This document shows positions 9,321 through 21,890 of a stretch of 64,000 nucleotides of DNA, one piece after another. The stretch is from NCBI RefSeq assembly GCF_052857255.1, contig NC_135497.1, positions 186,410,084 through 186,474,083 of the forward strand, given 5' to 3'. This DNA comes from Amblyomma americanum (taxonomy: Eukaryota > Arthropoda > Arachnida > Ixodida > Ixodidae). The notes under the pieces are model-generated. The model had not been told where the DNA came from and searched no databases. It saw only the letters and a program-made list of their open reading frames with translations. A program made the translations under genes and the position numbers. The stretch's first letter is position 1, and each line of letters starts with the position of its first letter.

Positions 9321-12300
9321 GGTCGTGTCTGGTCTCGAATATACTTGATTCCGGTATTACACCAGGAAAAACTGACGCGTACAAAATATGGAGTTGAATT
9401 GAGGGTACGTCTGTAAAGTGCTTTGTTTACTATTCTACCTGGCTAAAGGTGGGCTCGTAAGCCATCCACCGACCGACACGTCGGAAGTAGCAGACGACAA
9501 AGTCTAGTCCTGCAACGGAAGTTCGTCTCCGTCCAATACCGGTTCGAGCTCTTAGTGACATCACGCACCTTTTATGACGTTTATTATTTTTTTCGCGCTT
9601 CATGCGCCTTCCGCGCCTAAAGGTAGGTCTGTGAGTGAATGCTGTGTAGATGCGTGCCTTTAAGCCAAATAACTTGCATTTTTCGGATTAATTTTGCGGG
9701 CTGAAACTCCGACCAGTGTTGCTGCTGTAAACCATTTTGCTATGCCCACTTATCACCCCTTGGTCGCAGGATACGTGGAAAAATTCCGAGGGACCGCCTT
9801 ATCGCAGGCGGTTGGATGGAAGTGCCTCACTCTCCCTTTACCTAGCGCGAGGCACGGCACACAGCCACAAAGCCTCCACGACCCGGTGGGCACCTACACG
9901 TGACTGGCTGCACTCCAGAGACCTGTAGGAAAACCACGTAGAAACTGCACACGATGAAGATTATCACCTGTCTACCGCGGTAAGCCTAGCATGCAAGTTT
10001 TTTTTTTTTTTTTGACGTTATGTCTAGTTGTGTCGTTTCGGTGTTTTGTCGTAGTATGAATTTTGGAGCACCGTCATGCATTTCTGCGGGGAAAAAAAAA
10101 AAAAGAACTTCGGCAGCAGCTGTTCGAAAAGTGTCGCTGACCCTGTGTGCTGACGTCGATTGAAAACCGGCGAGAAAAAATATTTTTTTATATATATATT
10201 TTTCTAATGGTTGTACTGGAATTCTTAGTCAGCCGGGGAAACTAACCCACTTCTCTCTTCAAACACTTAACTTCAAAAGAGCGAAACGAATGGTTTTGAA
10301 AGGTCTGGTCATGCTGCGTAACTGTGGTTTAGCTGGTCTCACGACCACCGACACCCCGGGAAGTCGCGTGTTCCGTTATTGCCGAGTTCGAGTTGTTGAC
10401 TGAACTATCTGTTCGCTAAACTAGCGCTTAGCAAAACCATCAGTCCGGATGGAAACCCAAGGCGTTAATTGCATATTTTGCCTGCAACTTCATATTTCAG
10501 CACACATGTTCTATCGTAGGTCTTTTGATCTTGTCGCAGTCGTGAATTCCATAATATTTGCTGGAATGCCCAACAAGAACGCTTATCGCATAATTAGCTT
10601 TCGTGTCTTCGTTCTCGTCGTCCTCCTCGTTTGAACTGTCGCGAGGGAGTGAGGGACAGAGAAAGAGGAAATAAAAAAAAAGTGGTTAATTTTTTATCTT
10701 GAGTCGTCAATTTTCACTGGCACAGTTCGGGTGGACGGAGCTCCGCGCTTGTCTTACAAAGAAACTCTAGGCGCGGCGAACTTAGGCCACTTGTGTTTGA
10801 AAGACACTCATTTGCAAATAAGGGGTCAAGCACCGCCTAATTTGCGAAATGCAGGGTTTATACAGGTCCTTGATAACCCTGAATACCCTCTTGAATTTGA
10901 AGATATTTGTCTCCAAGAGCGCGTATTGTGCCAGAAGAGCCTCATAATGTTGCTGTGATGGGCGAATCGGTCATAGACGAGCCACCTGAAAAGCTGCAAG
11001 GCGTCAAGCCGTTGCCAGATCACATGTCTAGAAGCAGCTATACTAATAGAAATTTCATGCAAACTGGAAAATAATTGTTGGGAATGCTTGCACATAAGCG
11101 TGAGGACAGTCAGGTCTTTGCAGCGTAATATGAAAACGCTTCAGTGTTGACAAGCAAATTCACGTGAAATACAAGATAGGACTGTATGTTTCTCTGTGCA
11201 CGCATGCAGTCAAAAGCCATAGTGGCCTCCTCAGTGTACTGATATCTATGAAACTTAAGGCTACCATGCATCTTGAGTCAACAGTACAGTCAATACTTGG
11301 AAAGCTGAAAAAAAAAGCAGAAAATGCAGGAAAATTGAAAAAGGTAGGCACTGTAGGTGGAGTTTAAGAACTTGCATGAAAATAAGACAAAACTGCAAAA
11401 AATACTTATCTGTAGGAGTGGTCTGATAGACACTGATGTTAATAAAAATGGCATACCCCTCCTTTTTTCTGCTGGGCTACCGAAGACTAGAAAGCAGGAA
11501 TGGTTTCCATAAAGAGAGCAATCAGGAGGAAGCTCTTCAGGATTCTTAGTCTGTATGATCTAACAAAAACTTCCTTTGCCTTCCTTGATTGCCTCATTCT
11601 GTCCTTGGAATCCTATAATTTCCTTGATTCTGTATGAACCCTACAGCTGTTTCTATGAGGGTAATAGCAGAGCTGCTTTGATGCTACACGAGTGCATTCA
11701 ATCTGAGGGCCTTCATCTATTGTGGAGCACGTCTACCTTGCAAACAGGTTGCATGAGAATCACGCGATGGAACTGTAGGAGGGGCCCCCTCTGCTCCTGT
11801 CGCTGATAAGTGAAGCATGGCCTGACTGATGGATTGATGGTAGATTGTTGGTATTCCGTTCATTGTGCGACATGCTTACTGTTCCTACTTGGCTTTACTT
11901 TGTTTTTTTAGCCTTCATACTGGTGCAGTTTAGTTGGTAGGTTGTTGCCCTGCAGCGGCTTTCAAACTGTGAAGGCTGATTAAAAATGAAAAAACAATGG
12001 AGATATAACACTAAGGGCTCTCTAAAAAATAAAAAAATCCTCTATCAAGGTCTGTAACCCTGCCAGTAATTCTTTGAAGCCTTGAACTTCTTTATCAATA
12101 CCGTTTTCACTTGGGGGGGTTGTTCCTTTTGTTCTTCAGTGTGCTTTTTATTCTGCGATGTTTGTGTGCTTCTCAGATTGGACTGTTTCGAAGCATTGGG
12201 CTACCAGTTTTCGCCTTCAGGCTCGAGATTTTTGCAACTAAACTTACTGTTAGCTCTTGGGCGTTTCATTTCTTTAGTGCAGTTGGATCATCCAGTGCCT

Positions 12301-13513
12301 TGCAACTGCATGTTTGTTTTTTTAGGTGATAAACAGACCTGTATTATGAATTTGTATTTTGTACCACAGCAGTTTAACCTTAAACATGGAGGCCCATAAT
12401 TTTTTTCTAGTTGGTCAAGCAGTTGAAAACTTGGGCAATAATTTACATTGCATAAAGAAACATAAATATGGTTTCAGAAAAAAAAAAAAAGCAAACTCTA
12501 TTTGCTGTTGCACAGTGAGGAGTTTCTCTCTGCGCTCTTTAATTGCACATTCACAAGCCATTGCTAGGCTATGTAGATGCAGCACCTTTGTTTTTTCTGA
12601 AGTGTCTGAAATAAGTTAATTGTGGCTGTACAATGTTGGGTTGTCATTCTGGCAATCACTCGTTGCTCACTTCTGTTGTCGAAGTCTGTGACGGCTGATC
12701 AGCTGGCCTCATTCTGTGTGCCTTTTTAAAAAAGAAGTGAGAGCAGCCATCTGTCCTTTGTTATGAAGTTCAAAGGTTATCTTATGACTGATGGCAACAT
12801 TAAGATCAAAGCTGTTGTAGTATCTGAGAAAAACAAAAAAATTAAGCTGTTGCTCCTGAGCAACACTTGGCTTGAAAGGGCTAATTTGTGGCATCTATTC
12901 GGACGAGTGGGGCCACCCATGTGCAGTGATAAACTGGGGGCTTCTTTATTGTTTGCATGCTTTTTTTGCAGTTTCGTTGCGTTATTCAAGCATCACTTTA
13001 TTCAAAATGCTCCGAACCACAATGTAACTTGTTTTATCACAGTCTGAGTGCTGCTGCTACTTGCAAGCAACTTGCTGGGCACAGTTAATATGATTATCAC
13101 TAAGTCATCACTCATAACATAGGAAAATATATGGCAAGTCGTCACGTGCACTTTACATTGATGCTATTTGCTTTCTTAATGAAGCTTTTTTTTTGTGGTC
13201 TTCATGTTTGACATCCTTGAATGTGTATGCAAGAGTCATATTATGGCTTAGCCTTGAAGCTTTACTCATTCAGTGATATGATTGCTGCACCACCTGTTCA
13301 AAAATGCACTGAAAGGCAGATCCTGGTACATGCTACTACATTATGGCAACGTATGAGAAATGTGCGCCGTGCCTGCACCAAAAGTGTATAATTCTTTCAG
13401 TGTCAGTCAGACTAAATGTTGTGTTCGTCAGTTATAGAATGAAGAGTACTGCTACCCCCTGGTGTAAGTAATGCGGTGATCTTGAAATTGTACTTACTGG
13501 GCAGGCACCGTTA
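9321..13513. other. Intergenic, no recognised gene
   Basis: I see poly-T and poly-A runs near 10000 and 10090, AT-rich DNA, and scattered short open frames. The longest with some coding look is 10731-10958 (75 residues, plus strand). It contains no motif I recognise and has no splice or promoter context. No exon of a known family was found. Confidence 0.4.
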
Positions 13514-14054
13514 CTTAAAGGACCGTAGACATGAATTTTACTTGCATGTTTTCTTTTTCAAATGATGCGTTAGCCATTAAAATACAGGGCTCACCACGTG
13601 GTATTTGCCAGTGACCCTAAATAAATTATAATTGAATTTCTTCTTGATGTTTTTCTTTTTGTTTCGGTTTCATCAAACTAAGAACGGCTGTGACATGTAG
13701 TTGATGTTTAGGTCATGTGAGCCATGAAAAAAACTAAAATGTGATTGCTGATACATAGTTTAATTCACTACAACACTTAAGCCAGCCTGCTTCAAGAGGT
13801 GGAATGAACAACGTATCAGCAATTCTATTGCCATTTTTTTCATGCCTCGCATGGCCTAAACACCACTACATGTCAAAGCCTTCGTTTGGCCGATGAAAAT
13901 GAAACTGAAACAGCATCAAGAAGAAATTCAATCGTAAATTATTTAGCAGTCATAGGCGAACAGTGTGGGGTGATCCATGTATACTAACATGTAGCGCATC
14001 ATTTGAAAGAAGAAAACACGCAAGCAAAAATTTGGTGCCTATACTTCTTTAAAG
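13514..14054. mobile_element. Foldback element, family F1, copy 1
   Basis: The left arm (from cttaaagga through gcatgttttctttttcaaatgatgcg) is the reverse complement of the right arm ending at cttctttaaag. The arms also share gaatttcttcttgatg, gtttcattttcatc and catgtagt blocks. The loop near 13740-13830 holds 'aacacttaagccagcctgcttc'. The arms are over 230 bp each with many mismatches. Copies 2 and 3 are at 17670-18233 and 26985-27367. There is no coding capacity. Confidence 0.8.
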
Positions 14055-14429
14055 AGTATAACGAAATCTTTCGAATGGTTTTCTTCATGAATGACAAACA
14101 TGGAGTGGCTGGTTGGGATTCAACTCAACTGCAGCTGCAGTACTTCTTTGGAACTGCATATAACTGAGGGCTCAAGGTTTTCATTATCCTACATTACTTC
14201 ATGCTAGTCTGTTATATGCCATAGTTCTAGCTGTGTTTCATCACTACTTTATTAATATTGGTTTCTATTACCTGTGGCTTCATTCCTGTAGCTTTATGGG
14301 TAGCAGTTTCCATCATTTAATCTTCTGTGAAGGTGCCTATGTAGCCATATTCTCTGTATGACTGTGCCAGGTCTCCAAACATTGCTCATCCTTCTTTTAG
14401 GGAGTTAGCATGCTTTAAATTGGATGCAA

Positions 14430-14581
14430 GATCTGTAGTGACAACTCTTGCATGAATATTTACTCATTGGCATCCATTCAAGTGCAGCCGTATGGCTACA
14501 AAGGAAAACTATCCACTTCGAACCTGGGGCCACCACTTCACTGGAGCAGTCGCTTTACCGACTGAGCTATCTGGGACAGCT
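14430..14581 (-). repeat. tRNA-derived SINE, fourth family (head region)
   Basis: The minus strand reads cagatagctcagtcggtaaa (A box) and, after about 35 bases, ggttcgaagtgg (B-box-like), followed by a non-tRNA body. It looks like a tRNA head, but an extended central segment and the diverged B box make a functional tRNA gene unlikely. The 3' boundary is approximate. Confidence 0.55.
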
Positions 14582-14734
14582 AGCATATGGTAGGGTGGGA
14601 GGGAATTGATCAATAACTTCAGGTGGGAGCATTGTAACAGTGGAACAGTACTTACTCCCTTATTACAAATCTACTACACCTTGGGGGGGGATTCCCCTAA
14701 ACATTTGACTTACTCTAACAATGTGAATTACAGA

Positions 14735-14800
14735 GTAGTGTTGTGTGTCCCTCATAGCCTGAGTCGCTTTGGGACATTAAAACCCATTAACAAACAAGAT
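14735..14800 (+). repeat. 3' fragment of Ruka-type SINE
   Basis: The string ccctcatagcctgagtcgct followed by ttgggacattaaaaccc matches the 3' end of the short-tail subfamily at 36693-36926 and 44581-44820. Confidence 0.6.
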
Positions 14801-14910
14801 GTAGTGCTGTCTCTGCATTTTCATGGTGAACCACGACAATGTACTTAGCCATACTTAATTTAAAACCCAGCTTGTTGGCCGCCTGCCCGATATGAAGGAG
14901 AGCCAGAATG

Positions 14911-14970
14911 GTGGTGGTGGAAACTTTATTACATAAAGGGGAGTTTAGGACGCGCAGAATGTAGCCTTAC
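14911..14970 (-). mobile_element. 3' terminus of the RNase-H LINE, tiny fragment
   Basis: The segment with ggtggtggaaactttattac and ggggagtttaggacgcg matches the 3' untranslated end of the LINE at 22112-23052, same orientation. Only the last few tens of bases are present. Confidence 0.6.
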
Positions 14971-15044
14971 CTTTCTTTATTTGAAAATACTGCTAGAGCT
15001 GACAGCATAGGTATATTTTCATTTCCTTCCTAACATAGTGCGAT

Positions 15045-15135
15045 GTCCCCCAGGTGGTCGAAATTATCGGAGCCCTTCACTACGGCGTCCCTCATAGCCT
15101 GAGCCACTTTGGCATGTTAAACCCCCAAGTGCGAT
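15045..15135 (+). repeat. 3' fragment of Ruka-type SINE, short-tail subfamily
   Basis: It contains ccccaggtggtcgaaattat, the cggagcccttcactacggcg block, and the terminal ccctcatagcctgagccact followed by ttaaaccccc. The tRNA head is absent. Confidence 0.8.
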
Positions 15136-17669
15136 GTCTGTGCTTAGTTGCATATGTCACTAATGTCCGCATTTACGGAAAGTTGCTGTTCATTGCATGG
15201 TGTTGCCATGATTGTTTCACTGCTTATAGTGTAGTCTGCCATGCAGCTCTAAAGTGAGTAAAATATTTTGTTTTTAAGGTTTCCTGGCATACACAGAAAT
15301 GCTGAGGCAATGCACATGTGTTTTACCAGCTTCCGACTGGCAGCAACACGAAACTGCGCACCTCTTTTTTATCTCTAGGATAGGTTCTTCATGGACCATC
15401 TTAAATATTTCTTATAATTGCTTCAAGGTTGACTGGCCTCTGTGAACAGCTCTTGCAGTAAGCAGGACAGCGCCTACATATAGCAAAATGGCTGCGCAAC
15501 AGGCAACATGGAGATGGCCAGTTTTTCAGAGGAGAAAAATGGGTTTATTAGGATGGTGGGGATTATGGGCCATGACATACATATTCAGTGAGTGGTGATG
15601 AGTCAGTAAAGCAATGCATGTGAATCGAATTAAAATTTTTGCAGGTGGGAGAGAACTTTTATAGCAGAGAATTTCAGTGGGTCACGAAATTAATGGACAA
15701 TTTTTTACAATGATTGGTATGTCGGTGGCCTCACTTATGAATAAAATGTTGTTCCTTGTGGACTTCACGATTTAAATGTTTTTGCATGTATGTTGAGCAT
15801 TGTGAAGGTAAAATTGAAGGGCTATGAAAAGCATTTAATGGTTACTTTTGAATTTTAAATAAAGAACACCGTAGTTCACATCTAAATAAAAATCATGGTT
15901 ATTTCTTACTTGCACAAGCTTTAACAATTCCTGGTTATGTCACTAAGGCAACGTCACCTGTTTATATTACTTGTGATACAAGCAATGCTTCTATTTAACT
16001 GTATTTGTACATTAAATATTGGTTACTCTTCTGGATGTCAATTTGTATAGTTTACTATCAATTTGAGTTTGCATTGTCATTAAACACTTTTGGTTAGTGG
16101 GTGTGCTGTTCACAATGGCTCTTCCTCATGCCTATTTTCACTGACTTCATGTTAACAAGTTATGTGAGGGTCTGGGCTGTGCAGTGCCACCTAAATCCAT
16201 CTTACAGTTCATGCAGCGGCTCATTCTCTTCATCAGAGATTGGAGTCTGAACTTCACTTGGTTGAGTGCTCTCCTCCTTTGATCATACCTCATTGGAATG
16301 AAAACAATGCAGCCAAACAAAGGTAGACATAGCCTAAGGTGGGCTATTAGCATGTTAGCCTGCAAGAAGTATGGCTGTGCTTATTTTTCTACTTTAAAGC
16401 TGTAGGTCTAGTTTGCTCTTGGTACTTTTTGCTTTCTTGTTTGGAGGCTTCTTTTTTTTTTTTTTCAGTGTTACAGCTTCAAAATCTACTGCACTGTTAG
16501 GTTCACTTGAGTAAACAACTATGCAGAGTTTGTCAAGAAGAATGCTTAGAAACAGTTATTAGACTTCCATTGCCAGAAATTTTTGTTGAATTCTTTTTAG
16601 TCTGCATATGGTTTACAGGTGTACCAGATACAAGAAATTTTATTTGAACTTGGATAGTACTTTGAGCTGCGCATAAAACCATGCCATAACAAAGAGCACT
16701 TTTCCTTGTGGTGCAGAGCTCATGGACATGTTTGCTTAATGCTTCTTGGCCAGTCACTTCTTTGCCATCTAATATATATTGCACTCATTGAATGTGACTG
16801 CAACAGAAATTGTCAGGCAGTCTCACGATGCTGCATCATTGTATAATATTAAGGCTATCTTAAACTTTTAATTTCAATGATGTGCGCATTTCAACTGTGG
16901 GGATGCCCAGACGTTACAGGGCTGGGTCCTTGCCAGTTCTTCTTTAAGGGTGGTGTTTGAGACCCCCTGCCACAGCATGAAACCAGAAAATGGTTACCAC
17001 ATATGTGGGGACACATTTTGTCCCAGTAGTTTCCATAGTCGAGGCGTATTGAATAGACACAACAGGCAGACTAAGAGCTTGCAAAGTTGAAAACATTCCA
17101 CCTGTAGCAGGCTTACTTACAAACTACAGTCTTGGTCAAAAGTCTTGAGGCCAATGGCTTTTCGCTTCAGCCGCATAACAGAGCCATTACGGCACTATTA
17201 AAGATTGAATGACCTTGAAATGCTAGCAGAAGGTTTGTTCTTGCGTTAGAGAAGCTTCCTGTTTGACTTGTGTTTGGAATGATCCGCTACATGGAGCATT
17301 CTAGGAACATTCATTTCGCTGCAGCTGAATGCTGTGGCGTTAACTTTTGATGTCTAGCTCGGAACATGAACCTAGTCGGTTGAGTCATCTCACAACAAAT
17401 AATCGCAGAACTTAATTTGCTGTGCAACTCCCTTTCAGCAAGAACGAAAACAGGTGACCAGGGCCTGTGTGTTTTGTTATTACTGTGGTTTGCAACTTTA
17501 TTAGACTATCACAGACTCTATGGCTTTAGCTGAGTGTGATAAGTGCCTGTTTGTCAGGTGGCCCTGTGGCCTAGCTCACTGGTGCAATACCTGGCATCTT
17601 GTAAGTTGAAAGGGAGCAGTGATTAATTCTTGTTACCATTATCATTCGATAGTTCTAATCGACCTGCAA
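15136..17669. other. Intergenic AT-rich, no recognised feature
   Basis: This stretch shows only low-complexity T runs (for example near 16450) and short chance frames. I found no exon, tRNA or delimited repeat. Confidence 0.4.
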
Positions 17670-18233
17670 GTTAAAAGACTATAAACACCTAATTCTAGTT
17701 GCGTGTTTTCTTCTTTCAAATGATGTTACATTAGAATACGTGGATCACCACTAGACTACATGGATCACCACATGGTGTCTGCCCGAAAACTGCTAAATAA
17801 TTTGTAATTAGATTTCTTCTTGATGCTGTTTTGGTTTCATTTTCATCAATTGAATAGTGGCTAGGACAAGTAGTTGGTGTTTAGGTCACGTGTGGCATGA
17901 AAAACACTGCAATATAATCGCTGACACGTAGCTTTAATCCACAACACTTAAGCCAGCCTGCTTCATGAGTTGTAATGACAAGAAATGACGTATCAGCAGT
18001 TAAATTGCAGTTTTTTTTTTCATGCCTTATGTGACCTAAACGCTCCTTACATGTCATAGCCACCGTTTGGTTGATGAAACCAAAACTGGAATAGCATCAA
18101 TAAGAAAGTAAATTATAAATTACTTAGCAGTCGGGGGTGAGTACCACAGGGTGATCCAAAGTATGCTAACATCTAACGCATAATTTGAAAGAAGAAAACA
18201 TGGAAGTAAAGGTTGGGTGCCTATACTCCTTTG
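17670..18233. mobile_element. Foldback element, family F1, copy 2
   Basis: It has the same arms as copy 1: gcgtgttttcttctttcaaa near 17700, an inverted match ending near ctatactccttt, and the loop with aacacttaagccagcctgct. An internal duplication, 'tacatggatcaccac' twice near 17740-17770, is peculiar to this copy. Confidence 0.8.
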
Positions 18234-20177
18234 GTAAGTGCAAGGATATTGCTGCTCAGCAGAGAAAAACACTCAGTACCTTAATTGTGCCTCCATTTGT
18301 AGAGCATAGTAGTTGTCTGCAAGGCTACACGAACCTAAGCCCCCCCCACCACCCCCGGGCCTTTTTTTTTTTCTGGGAAATTATCTAGGAGGAAACCGCA
18401 TTGGTCACCAGATTTCTGACGAGCGTTCCAAGCTGTCCATTGTGCGACTAGTTAGGATTTCGAACTTGTGTAAGTCCGTACATTTGAAATCGATCCAGCG
18501 TGGTTTGTAAAATCCGTCACAGCCGTCCGAGTTGTGCTGCTTGGCGGGACGCAGCGGAATGAAGAAAGCGAGTGACGTTGCGTCATAAATGCATGGGTCC
18601 ACCGATGATGCGGGCACGGCAAGGACAGCGATTCCCACTGCGGGGCCGATAGCCGGCGGCAGTTTGCGTTGATACGTGGCATCGCTGCGGACCTCTGCGC
18701 GTAGGGACGTGCGCGGACGGGCGGGACAGATGCAGTACTGTGTCAGGCCGCCGTTCGGAGCAGCGTGTGGCCTGGAGTGGCCCGCACAGGGCGTTTTCGT
18801 TCGGGACAAAAGCATAGGGGGGGGGGGGGGCCTTGAGGGCCTTGTTATCGGCCCATCGGCGGTGCCCGGTGTGACGTGCCGCAGTTGGAAGGTTGCCACC
18901 TCGCGCGGAGAGGGCAACCAGTTTGGTCCAGCCGCGCGGCAGGGTCGACCTTCGCTCGGCCTTAAAGGGCGAGCCGCCTGGGATGTCGGGTGCGCTACTG
19001 CATTTCACTGGTCGCGCCTTGGAATGCCAACTTCGCGCCTCTCGGGGTGCGAGTGTGGTCGGTGAAAATTTGGCCCGAAAGGGGCATGCGGGAGTTGGGA
19101 AAATACGTGCGCGGGCAAGCTGCGTTGTAAGTTGTAACCAAACCCGCGAACAAACAGCGAAACTTCCGAGTTTTCCCAGTACCGATCAGATATATTTTTC
19201 TCGTATTGCTTCTCTTGCTGTCGCGTATTAAATATGCAAACCGCGCAGCCGTCGGGGCATACTGCTTAAAAAAAAAAAACACGTTTAAAAATCCACGTCG
19301 CGCATAACAGGACGACGAATGACGAGATGAGACATGCAGGGACAAGCACAAGAGCGCATCTGTGCTTATCTCCTCTCTCACCTGTCTGGTTTTGCGTACA
19401 GTTTCTGCGTTTCGGCGTCGTGCACCCAACCGACTCACCTCACCACTTTTCTCAAACGTACTGCTGTGCATGCCGGTGCAGTTTAAGAAATGCAAGGCAG
19501 GACGAAAGCCAGCAAAGAGGACAAAAATAAAGGGGTCCGCGGTCGAGTGGTTTCTCTCCCAGTATGTCCCTTTCACATCTGCGAACCAAGCGCTGCGCCA
19601 TTTCACCGGTGGCTTTGAGCCCATTTCTCTTCGTCGGCATACAAGGAACAAGGCACGCTTACGAAGACTCCAGATGTTCACCATCTTAGAAGGAAAGAAT
19701 ATGAGGGTGAACCAGTCTTGACCGCGGACCAAAAGTTTTCTCCCTCCATTCAGAAAACAGCGAGCGATCATGTAATGAACATCGCTTGCCGGCCCGGGCG
19801 CCATTGTCCATGGACCGTGTCCTAGCCGCTAGAGGTAGCATATGTGTACGAATTATTCGCTAGAAATTTTAGTCACCGCATTGCAGGTTATAAATTTGAG
19901 GCTTGTGCAGTTAAATTGATGACTTATGCGTTAAGTTCAAAACAAAATAAAAAAGCGGGCGGTGAAATGGATTGATGCGGAGGAAATGCGTTAAGATTTT
20001 TTTTTTCGTTCACTCTTATCCTGTTCCAGTGATATTCCAGTTCCGATTCTAAATTTCAGTTCGTATTAATTTGTTGTCATTCTTAGTACTTTTCATTTTT
20101 TTCTGAGCCATTCTTAACCCAGCCTCGCTCTCATCTCCCCTACAAGTGGAGAGGGGTATTTGCCCCTATGCATCTAA
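18234..20177. other. Intergenic, GC-richer, no recognised gene
   Basis: From about 18.4 kb the base composition becomes visibly richer in G and C. Long open frames occur on both strands, including 18995-19804 minus (269 residues) and 18405-18917 minus (170). They overlap each other, run through homopolymers and show no domain I recognise. A 14-base G run is at 18817-18830. Confidence 0.4.
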
Positions 20178-20898
20178 TGGTGCCTTCGACTGGTCGCTTT
20201 AGATCGCTCTAGAGCGCTCTGAGAGGCGACCGCACATTCGGCTGGTCGAAACCGGGCACTCTGACTACATTCGGCTGGTTCTCTGTGAGCGCTCGCCTCC
20301 AGCTCAGAGCGCTCAGACGCGCTCCGAGAAAAAAGTGCGAGTTAACCGCGGCGTCCCCTACTCGTAGGCAGTAGCAAGTGCCGGCTTTTGGTGTAGTCAC
20401 GCAGTTGTAGCGTCCTTGCTGTGTTGTGTTTTGCGTGGGCCGCGCTGTGTGAAACAAAAAATGTCCAAGAGGCGCCAGTTAAAACTACGCTTCGAATGCC
20501 GTCTGTGTTGCTGTCGCGCGACAACAGTGATTCCAGCAGCAGCTCAGACGAGGACGACAGTGCTATCCACAAGGCGATGTTCGAAAAATGAGCGTCCCGT
20601 AGGACGGAAACCCGGGGTAGCGATCGATACAGGCTAAGCGCCGACCGCGATGCAAACTGTGTGCGGCCACGTGCGGCTAAAGGTAATCAAGGGACCTTAC
20701 GTGCGGCTACTATTGACATCAGCAGCGGTGCCGCGTAGTGGTTCCGGAAGTTACGTCCCCCTTCTGCCTCCTGCGTTTCCGCTCAAAAAACTCGCTGACC
20801 ATTCGGCTTGACTAGTCTCGCTATGCGCTCAGAGCGAGAGCGGCTCCCACTATGACAGATCCTATCCGGATCGCGGGAACGACCAGTCGAAGACACCA
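20178..20898 (+). mobile_element. 721-bp TIR element with TAA duplication (Harbinger-like, deleted)
   Basis: The ends are TGGTGCCTTCGACTGGTCG and its inverted copy with one mismatch (19 bp). TAA lies directly outside each end (20175-20177 and 20899-20901). A 3-bp TWA duplication is typical of PIF/Harbinger elements. Inside, an ATG at 20461 opens MSKRRQLK. One frame over, the same stretch reads an Asp/Ser-rich run and AIHKAMFEK, then hits a stop. This looks like the start of a transposase ORF after frameshift and deletion. The orientation is set by that remnant and is tentative. Confidence 0.75.
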
Positions 20899-21890
20899 TA
20901 ACCGTGGCAGGTGGAGAGAGGGAAATCTCCGTGAACACCACCTTCCACGTTTGGCAGGTGGAGGTTTCGCACACACTCGCCGACGCCGGGCAGTTTTCGC
21001 TTTCATGACCCACCTAATGCTGTCGCATCAAAAGGATTTTTAAACATTTGTTGTGTTGTTTTGGGGCAGTTTCTGCATCAGTGCACGTTCTAGACGATAG
21101 GAAGGGAAAATTGAAAGGCCGCCTTTACTGGGGGAAAGCTGGTGATAGGTATGCTGGCAACATTAGGCTGCGTCGACCGTATTCCTTCCAGTGTGGCTGC
21201 CTGCCCTGCACACTTCAAAATGTGGAGCCGCTGAATGGGCAGTGGTAGATGCTCGCTGCCACCGGCGGCTTTCATTGAGGAAGGGGTCCCAAGCTGGTTT
21301 GTTCCTTGCTGATTTGGGCACTAGGCAGCGCACCTTTCCCCAAAAGGTGAATTTGGGAATGTCGTTTCTAGGGGGAGTTGGTGAGCCAGTTGTGCGCACC
21401 GCGTATCTCGGCGCTTGATAGTGCAGTGGGGATATTAATGCAGCAGAAGTTCCTTGACTTGCAGTCAAGTGTTCATTGTCAGCGTTAGTGGGCGGCACTA
21501 ATAGCCACGCAAGGACCACAGTTGAAGAAAAGCAGTGCACTGTATCGAACCCTGCCTCTTCAGTGCACTGATAGAAGTTGTCCAGTGCAGAGCGCGCACA
21601 TGTGTCCTGGCGACCATTTATCAGAGCTGTAGATTTCTGCGTCGGTTTCGCCTTTGTATTTCACTGGGGCCTATTGTGTTGGGATTATTCCTTACACTCT
21701 TCGTACAGCGTGAGCCCATCCAGGTATAGAAAAGAAAAAAACATATCAGCTTTGTTACAGCAGTGCTACAAGCATGTAAGTCGGAATGCCGATGATTGCA
21801 CGGAGTGTTGGACATCCGTGACTGTCGCGTTTAGCTATCATAAAATCAATTATTTCATGTCTGGCCGAAATAAAAAGCCTCATTCGCTCG
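20899..21890. other. Intergenic, no recognised feature
   Basis: GC-rich DNA with overlapping open frames on both strands up to 125 residues. None has a recognisable motif. Confidence 0.35.

Noticed and set aside
18995..19804. 269-residue minus-strand open frame
   Set aside because: No domain or conserved motif, runs through a homopolymer (KQ/FFFF segment), overlaps other frames, and has no splice or promoter context. Most likely chance in GC-rich DNA.
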